Positions 56,872 through 64,000 of a DNA stretch of 64,000 nucleotides are shown in pieces. The position numbers and the translations under genes are program-made. The first letter of the stretch is position 1, and each line of letters opens with the position of its first letter. The stretch spans positions 2,223,701 through 2,287,700 of the forward strand of contig CACVBU010000271.1 in assembly GCA_902728285.1 (NCBI GenBank), given 5' to 3'. Source of the DNA: Clytia hemisphaerica (Eukaryota > Cnidaria > Hydrozoa > Leptothecata > Clytiidae). The notes below the pieces were generated by a model. The model saw nothing but the letters and a program-made list of their open reading frames with translations. It searched no databases and was not told the DNA's origin.

Positions 56872-59716
56872 ATGTCCAATGCAATGTTCAACCAAGCCAA
56901 GCCAATACTAAAACAAAGCCAAGTGAACAACTATCAAAAGAAATCTCCTGATGGTCAACAACGTCCTGCTGGTTGTTGTGCCAGTGCACCAAATGGGCCT
57001 ACTAATAAATCCGAAACATTGTTCTTGGAGAGCAAGTAAGTTTTCAGTTGTTTATCAAGTAGAAAATTTCAGGATGGCCAAAGCAGATTTTGTCAAAAAA
57101 AATTTTCGGCTCAAAAACACAATCACATTCAAGAGTTTGTAGTTAAACATCATTGAGTAAAATATCAGACAAAAATAAACCATCTGACGAGAAGAAAAAG
57201 ATTTTTGATGATTTACATATCAGCTTGTTTTAATAAGAAACCGGCTCAAATTTGATGTATTTTTTATAAGCACATCATCGAAAAGCTATTTTCTTCTCGT
57301 CAATATAGGATTTATCTCCTTAATCATCTCTCATCAGGTAGGTCAATTCAGCATATTGTTTGTATTTTTACCATTTTCCATGTCATTTTGGCTTCACAAT
57401 GTTATTTTTTTAGGGAAGTCAGTGATGACTTAATGGGATACCATTTCATGCTTATTCCTGGTGAATTCATCAAAAACCGCCCCAATGACGATGAGTTTGT
57501 TGACCTAAACAAGAGATTCAAAATAGATGTTAAAAAGAAACAGATCAAAGTTGGTGAAACTGAGGAAGAAATCAAAAGTTTTCTATCACGTTACCCAGAT
57601 TTCTACGGGCCAAAACAATGCCTGGATTCTTTTAAATCCTTACCGATGACAGAGGCTCGATACAAAGAAATTCAAATGAAAATTAAACTGGTATCACTTA
57701 CTGAAATAGAAATGTTTTTTGAAGCATTCGAGGAAAAATTTTATGGCATTCTTGTTGAAGATGAAAATCGTCCCTCTATCTATTCGAGCCGACTAAACAC
57801 ATACTTGCAGAAAGGAAAACTGCATTTTGACGACCAAGGAAGAATAGTTACACCCAATGACTTAAAGCTCCACACACAAACTGTTGATGTTTTGTTTGAA
57901 GAAAAAACAATTACCTCTGTTTCTAACAGTTTACAAAAAAGATTCCAAAGAGAGATCAATCGTAAATCACCAAATCTGCATCTTGATGTAATATTGCCAG
58001 TGTTCTTCTCCTACTTCATGCAGAAGAAATTCAACATCAATGCTCACGAAGTTCAATACATTCTACAAAGATCTTACTCAGAAAGATACAGGTAAGGTAA
58101 AGGCAGGTGAAAGAGAACTTCACATTATTAAAATTTAAAAAGGAAAGACATACTAATTGTATGTAGTCACTTTCTTGGTACAATAGTGTAAGGTTGTTTT
58201 AATGTACCTTAAGGGAACTAATTTTTGCGGTTCGATGTTTTGAGATTTTTGGCGGGAACTTAATGTTGCGGATTCCTCACTTGAAAGAAAATTAGAGCCG
58301 TTCTGTGAATTATTTGACCTTTCTTCATTGCATTAAATTTGTTCTATTTATTTTCAGTGAAGAAGAAGAGCAGCAACATATAGTACCAGAAGATGTTCTA
58401 AATCAATCAATATCAAAAGCTCTAATTGACAGTGACATTGAGACAGCAATGAAAGATGTTGAAATTAATGAGCCTGGGAAAAGGTAATTTCAAGTGTAAG
58501 AATTTCTCAGAAAGATACAAAGAAAAGTAAGGTAAAGGCGGGTGAAATAGAACTTCAGACATAATTACAAGGCAAAAATTACATGATAGCTTGAGTTTGA
58601 ATGTGACATATAATTAGTATTACTTTATGGTTTTTATGAAACATTATATTAGCATGGCCTTACAAAAATTTTATTAATAATATGTCAAATTGTCAAACCA
58701 TAGTAATAGTGGTCAAAAAGGAAATTAGAGCCGTTCTGTGAATTATTTGACCTTTCTTCATTGCATTAAATTTGTTCTATTTATTTTCAGTGAAGAAGAA
58801 GAGCAGCAACATATAGTACCAGAAGATGTTCAAAATCAATCAATAACAAAAGCTCTATAATTGACAGTGACATTGAGACAGCAATGAAAGATGTTGAAAT
58901 TAATGAGCCTGGGAAAAGGTAATTTCAAGTGTAAGAATTTCTCAGAAAGATACAAAGAAAAGTAAGGTAAAGGCGGGTGAAATAGAACTTCAGACATACT
59001 AATTGTATGTTGTCATAATTACAAGGCAAAAATTACATGATAGCTTGAGTTTGAATGTGACATATAATTAGTATGACTTTATGGTTTTTATGAAACATTA
59101 TATTAGCATGGCCTTACAAAAATTTTCATAGTAATATTGGTCAAAAAGGTTTATGCTAATGCATATTGGATGAGAGTTTCAGATGTTGTTTACCTTGACT
59201 TTATATCAAAGCAATTACCAATGGTAGTATCATTTAAAGTTTTTTTTTCAGTGAAGAAGAAGAGCAACATGATTCAGATGTTCAATTCGTTGTTTCTTCC
59301 GTCGTAAGAAGAGCGTCGTTACAATCGCTGGAGCAAGATGTCAAAAGGTAATTTCAAGTATATAATTTGTCCATATGAAGGAAGAAATGTTGACATTTAA
59401 AAAAAATCGCTACAAAGTTTGCTTATGAAATGTGTGGTGCTATACTTAATTTGCATTGATCTCATAAAATAGAAAGGTTTAAATTGAGTGGAATTTATCT
59501 TCGTAAAAAAGTTTTTTATACAAAAAAAGACCACTTTTTTCTTGAACAGACTTTGACATGCTCATCAATAATTTGTCTTTTTAAATTTTCAGATCGAGAA
59601 AGGAGAAACAACTTCATCAATTGTTGTTAGAAGCAATCACTAAACAACCCAAAGAACCTCAACCCCAACCCCAACCCCGTAGACCGTTCACAAGCAGTCA
59701 AGCCAACGCCAACTAA
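56872..59716 (+). CDS. Host gene of unknown function, five exons, about 395 residues
   Basis: Exons: 56872-57035, 57414-58091, 58358-58483, 59252-59347, 59593-59716. All internal borders are GT/AG and every join is in phase 2. An in-frame TAG lies just upstream of the ATG and AATAAA follows at 59758. Exon 1: MSNAMFNQAKPILKQSQVNN and a Cys pair. Exon 2 (226 codons): DDLMGYHFMLIPGEFIKNRP, IKSFLSRYPDFYGPKQ, LTEIEMFFEAFEEKFYG, VILPVFFSYFMQKKFNI, a helical globular domain I do not recognise. Exons 3 and 4 both start SEEEEQ and are related acidic modules. Exon 5: RSRKEKQLHQLLLEAITKQP, a PQPQPQP run, then stop. Because every exon is phase 2 at both ends, modules can be added or skipped without breaking the frame. 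Function unknown. Earlier exons cannot be excluded. Confidence 0.7.
58287..58672 (+). repeat. Tandem duplication containing exon 3 (first copy)
   Basis: Intron end, exon and intron start from aaattagagccgttctgtg to ggccttacaaaaattt are repeated at 58722-59132. A decayed TACCTTAAGGG-family MITE lies just upstream at about 58209-58285. Confidence 0.85.
58791..58918 (+). pseudogene. Duplicated exon 3 with frame-disrupting insertion
   Basis: The duplicate keeps acceptor tattttcag and donor ag|gtaatt but is 128 nt and not 126, because ctctaattg became ctctataattg. In phase it reads SEEEEQQHIVPEDVQNQSIT, KAL, then TAA. Inclusion would terminate the protein before exons 4 and 5. It would be skipped or act as a poison exon (inference). 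Confidence 0.75.
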
Positions 59717-59759
59717 ATTGTACAAATAGAATATACTGATTTATACTTATTTTGCATAA

Positions 59760-60640
59760 TAAAGTTATCTCAATCAAAATAAGGGCTTACGGTTAAGTTA
59801 GCCGCGGGAAACGAAATCGAAGGTTGACCCTAAAGCAAGTCTTTAGAGACTATATGACCCTTAAACATATCCAAACCGATTAATTATGAATCTACAACCT
59901 TTAAAGAGACAATTTTGATCGAAAAAACTCATTAGTTTTTACTATTTCCCTTCAAAACACAGCAAAATTACAAACATTAAAAATACCATGTTTATTGGAC
60001 TTCGCATGATGACGGAAGCAGCTACACGGCTCACTTTGGTCTTAAGAGTTCCGCCCCGACCAGATCTACAGGCTTCCGGTCTGAACTTTTGTTCTAAATA
60101 CATTTCAGGGGGTAAAAAAAGCCTTAAAGATGTCATCAAAATCCAATATTTCTTACTGATCAATCGATTTCTCGAGCTGAGATGGTTTTTTCAGAAAAGT
60201 AGGACCAGTGTAAGCTCCGCAATTTCATATGTTTTCTAATGATACCTAATATGTACAGTTTATCTAAAGATTTTGTCATGCGACAATAAAAAAACAAACC
60301 CCCTGTATAGATAAACCCCCCATTCGGCTGAATCAGCCCGGTGAATTCAAAAATATACATCGCGTCATTTTCTTTACATTTTATGGCGGGAAAATAATTT
60401 TTAGTTTTCTGAGTATCCGCGGTCGGTCAATCAATCGTATTTTGAACTTGCAGAAAATGGAGGCAGTCCTGTCGACACTGACTGGAGGATTACTAAAATG
60501 ATTTTGCCACCACAAACAGAAAAGCAATCAATTTTATTTTGTTATTACAAAATTAAAGATGCTTAGTGGAAAGCTTTTAGAGTTGTGGAATAAGCTTGCC
60601 TGATGATATTCAATATTGTTATTTTTCAGGTAACATTTGG
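59760..60640. other. No gene seen between the two spliced genes
   Basis: Frames on both strands at 59942-60240 overlap one another without domain content. An acceptor, ttttcag, at 60629 belongs to the next gene's first exon. Confidence 0.45.
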
Positions 60641-60646
60641 TAAAAT

Positions 60647-63600
60647 ATGGTGCAGCTTCTTTCAGACTGTTTTACGTGTGGATTTGTGAAGATTGCTGTT
60701 TTCAAATGGCTGGTTGAAGATTGTGAAAGATTCAAGAACAAATCTACGAAAAATATTGATATTTACAGAGAACATGTCATCAAGTAAGTGAGATGAAATT
60801 AATATTGTTTACATTATATAGCTACAGTATATAATTTAATCTATAATGCCATGGTGGTACTTTGATTTTTGAAGAAACTGGTAGGGTCGTATTCCAGCCA
60901 GGTTTGCAGTCAGAACTTTTACTTTACTGCACTTTGGACCGTGAGAACTTAACTGGCGTTCTTAAAAAAATCCTTAGCTCAAGCGTTTACTCCATGAAAA
61001 AAAACAGAACTTTTACGATGAAAAATCAATTCAAACTTAACAAAGAGATCAATCGCCAATGACTATGTCCAAGGCCGTTTGTAAAAAATAGTTTGGTTCC
61101 CGTCATCCCAACTCAACCTACAAAAAGTGGGTCAGTTGGGGTTAAAAAAATTTCTGCTAAAAAAATATCATGTGACTCTATCTATATTCGTCATTTTGTT
61201 TTAAAAACCCTTCTCTAAAAATTAAGCCCGGGGCTCCTATAGCTAGAGTGGTTCCATTTGGTAACAAAAATGAAAATAGTGAGATAATCTGTACAAAGCT
61301 GGATTTAGGATTGAATTTGGATGGAAATCCACTCAAACATCGCTCGCTCAGAGTTTGTAATGGCAGAGGTTGATGATGACGTTCAAGCAGGGCCAAAACC
61401 GCTTCCCGACCTTCTGACTCCTTTTTAAGGTCGGTCAGGTGACAACAGGAACCGAGCTATTTTTTACGAACGGCCTAAAAATACTTTTCAGGTGCGCCTA
61501 AAGCGATAATTCTTCCAACCGGTTGTCTCTACTATATGTAAAAAAGGTTACAACCAACCTACCCTGTCAGTTAGTCACACTAGGAAATCTAGCTTTCATA
61601 AAAAACAACATCAGTCATCTACAGGATACATTTCAACAACAAGGATGAGAGTTACCTGAATCAAGTTCGCAAGACAATAATAATTAAAACTAAAAGTTGG
61701 AAACAAAATAAAACGTGCAGCAGCCAAAATCAACCAACTAAAATTTGTCATTCAATTCCCGAGACACATCGCTTAGATTTTTTAGGCCTTGTTTATACGC
61801 TAACCTGTTAACCATCTATTGATCGTTAATATTACTTTCATTTTAACCAGGCTCAATGATTTGTTTGGCTTTGCAATGGACCCGAAAAGATATGGTCATC
61901 AATGTGAAGCTGTCAAAGATAAAGTGTTTGATATTGGCAAAACTTCAGCTGCTGACAAAGAGATTGTCTTAGAAATGTTTTGAGGCTAAGAAAGCCAAGC
62001 ACTCAATTTTTGACTGTAAAGCTTGTCTTAAAGATGACCAGTTAGGATCTGCATGGTCTCTTTTCCCATTTCATCCCAGGGATTTTAAAGGAAAGCAAAG
62101 GGCTATTGACGGGGGTGCTATTGACGGGGTCTGTATAGACCCTCTGTGGAACAGGTACAGAAAGAGACAATTGAAACTGTCAGGCAGCTGAATAGTCAAT
62201 ATCGATCACAGTATGGCACTACGTTTGATTGTCAATATCGAAAAAGCAAAGGACTGGAGACAAAAGACCTTTCTGGATCGCATCGAATGCCAGCACTTCT
62301 CCACGATGAGCCAAAAAGTAAATTCTATGACCCAAATATTGGTTTAGATAACTATGAAGTAATGGGCGCTGAACCTCTTCATACCATCACAGGTCATTTG
62401 AGAAATCTTTTTGAAGAGCTACCAGGGCATATGCCCAAATACAATAAGCAATTTTTCGACAAGAGTCTTGATGCAGTGTTTGGTGACAAGCAAGTCAAAC
62501 GTGGATGTGATTACCGTAAGGCTTTACTTGAACTTGCATCAATGTGTCGCACCAGGCTTGATGAAAAACTCACAATTTTACTTGACACTATGTGTGAAAT
62601 CCAAGAAATCTGTTACTCGCGTGAACGCACATCCCAGTTGATATTTCGCTTTTCAAACCTTGTGTTTCTCCATGATGTTGCTTTGGTAGACGCTATCCCA
62701 ACTCCAAAGAAATTAAAAACTCGAAAGCTTTATGGGCAGTACTTCCATTCAATACTACATGCACCACTTCATTACCGTCTCTTCCCAATGCCATCAATCA
62801 ACGCAGAGGACGAAGAACGAATGTTTACAATTTTAAAGAAATTTGCCAACGCCACATCAAACCACCACCCAGATAATGTATTGGCAAATGGTTTTCTTCG
62901 AGTCCAGGTACGAGAGGAATTGACTGCAGAAAAGCTGATGAATAAAAGAAATAGAAAATGTAAATCAATTGTCACAAAATCTAACGTAAAACCATTGAAG
63001 AAAAGTGAGACTGTTATTCCTGTTGCTATAATAAGGTCTTACCCATATGTTTGGCAAGCTCATTGTGAAAGCATTGCTGATTACTTGCTTGTTTCCAACA
63101 TCTGGACGGAGGGAAAAGATGGCATCGTTCTTCATGACCTAAAAAATATGAAGAATGTAAAGATGAGTCATTTTCGGTCAACAACAATGGACAAGGAGCT
63201 AAAGAGAGTCACAGGCATATGGAATCATCTTTTAAAGAGCGCCCCTGAAAAAATTCCATGCCACTCAGTGAAAATCAGTGAAAAAGGAGAAATAAGAGAC
63301 CTTAACACCTTGAAGTTAATCAAAAGAAAACGCAAAGGTAAATTCTTTTTGAAAGTGTAGCAAAATAATTATTGTTCATTTTACTGTTTTAAAATTCTTT
63401 TTTAGAAGTTAGTATTACTGTTTGTACTAGTAATCGCACGGTTCAGAGTACAGTTAATAATTAGTCACAAGTAACAAGGAGATAATTGGAATTTGTCTGA
63501 GGCCTTAGGACAAGGATCAAAAATTACTTAATTTTCTCCTTGTTACAGGTATCAAATGATTTGGATTATTTAAAAAGTTGACAATTTCTCTGAAATTTTT

Positions 63601-63987
63601 AACTATTATAGCCACTGATTCAAATCATCATGCTAAAACGTCAGATTGTGAAGAAACATCAACATCAAGTGTTCAAGCTACACCAAAAATTGATCTAAAT
63701 GTTACACCAGCAACAGCAATTTCATCTTTAGCTCTTGGAAGCCCATGTCAAAATGTAAACGGTAAAGATCATTCCAAAATCACTCTTTTAACTTTCACGG
63801 TTAGAGCCAAGAACTAAGAAATTTTAAGATGGAAATTGACACTCAAAAATAAAATATTTTTTTCCTCATAGAATACAATCTGCCAGCTTTGAATACACCT
63901 CAACGGATGATTCCAAGTTTCCCAAAAACACCATCAAGTAGAAAGTTATCAGGCATGTTAATTAAGAGTATTCTACTTCCAATCTAA
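60647..63987 (+). CDS. Multi-copy-family gene of unknown function, four exons, two frame breaks
   Basis: Exons: 60647-60783 (acceptor ttttcag at 60629), 61851-63337, 63612-63761 and 63872-63987. Joins are in phase and the last exon ends TAA. Exon 1: MVQLLSDCFTCGFVKIAVFK. Exon 2: LNDLFGFAMDPKRYGHQCEA, HSIFDCKACLKDDQLGSAWS, YEVMGAEPLHTITGHLRNLF, EELPGHMPK, KQVKRGCDYRKALLELA, INAEDEERMFTILKKFANAT. Exons 3-4 are Ser/Thr/Pro-rich. Exon 2 is shifted by one base near 61978 (an extra T in a T4 run: MFTTTTGA) and back near 62145, so these may be sequencing or assembly indels. I recall similar proteins as numerous, uncharacterised copies in cnidarians and sponges, possibly transposase-derived. No catalytic motif is evident. 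Intact otherwise over more than 600 residues. Confidence 0.65.
61072..61476. mobile_element. MITE in intron 1 of the 60.6 kb gene
   Basis: Left end aggccgtttgtaaaaaatag ttt ggttcc, right end ggaaccgagctattttttacgaacggcct, an inverted match with two or three differences over about 30 bp. Length 405 bp, no ORF domain. A clear target duplication was not found. Confidence 0.75.
63468..63548. repeat. Short hairpin in intron 2 of the 60.6 kb gene
   Basis: gtaacaaggagataatt and aattttctccttgttac pair with one mismatch across a loop of about 45 bp. It may be a tiny foldback element. Confidence 0.55.
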
Positions 63988-64000
63988 TCTAACCCATTAC

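Noticed and set aside
1..64000. tRNA, rRNA or snRNA genes
   Set aside because: Looked for GGTTCGA-type B boxes and common snRNA starts by eye; none had a matching partner or fold.

Overview
The window is AT-rich animal DNA dominated by mobile elements and their remains. Short exons sit in long introns with GT/AG borders, and AATAAA poly(A) signals are present. The mix of families is one I associate with cnidarians: CR1-like LINEs with a 2A peptide, a reverse transcriptase with a restriction-like nuclease domain, the multi-copy integrase-core family, chromosomal Rep genes, and hAT-type MITEs with G/C-run ends. A hydrozoan or other cnidarian is my best guess. No ribosomal, tRNA or mitochondrial sequence is visible.

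Regions. 0-2.3 kb: inverted repeats flanking a decayed zinc-binding protein. 2.3-6.5 kb: a LINE fragment (minus strand) split by a complete RTE-type LINE (plus strand) with an 11-bp target duplication. 6.6-12.7 kb: a 124-bp minisatellite split by a full-length CR1-like LINE (2A peptide, PHD finger, endonuclease, reverse transcriptase) that carries one nonsense codon, then the 3' end of a small host gene. 15.0-18.1 and 42.5-46.7 kb: two diverged copies of one segment carrying an OTU-protease exon. 18.2-20.2 kb: decayed reverse transcriptase. 20.4-21.5 kb: small exons of an unknown gene. 21.4-29.1 kb: MITEs, a 1.1-kb element whose inverted ends are arrays of AGGTCA half-sites, and a CRESS-type Rep/helicase gene with a broken 3' end. 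29-41 kb: no convincing intact gene, one assembly gap, two satellites and several inverted-repeat elements, one extremely rich in TCGA. 41.6-42.4 kb: RING-finger pseudogene. 47-54.3 kb: pogo-like transposase remnants, an alpha-kinase fragment, a spliced integrase-core pseudogene and a possible cysteine-protease fragment. 56.9-59.7 kb: the best host gene, five exons in consistent phase plus a duplicated exon carrying a stop. 60.6-64.0 kb: a four-exon multi-copy-family gene with two one-base frame disruptions.

The genes do not form a pathway. The window is an accessory landscape in which nested insertions and paired copies allow relative dating. The items most worth following are the AGGTCA-ended element next to Rep, the 2A/signal-peptide LINE, the poison-exon duplication near 58.8 kb and the TCGA-rich element.
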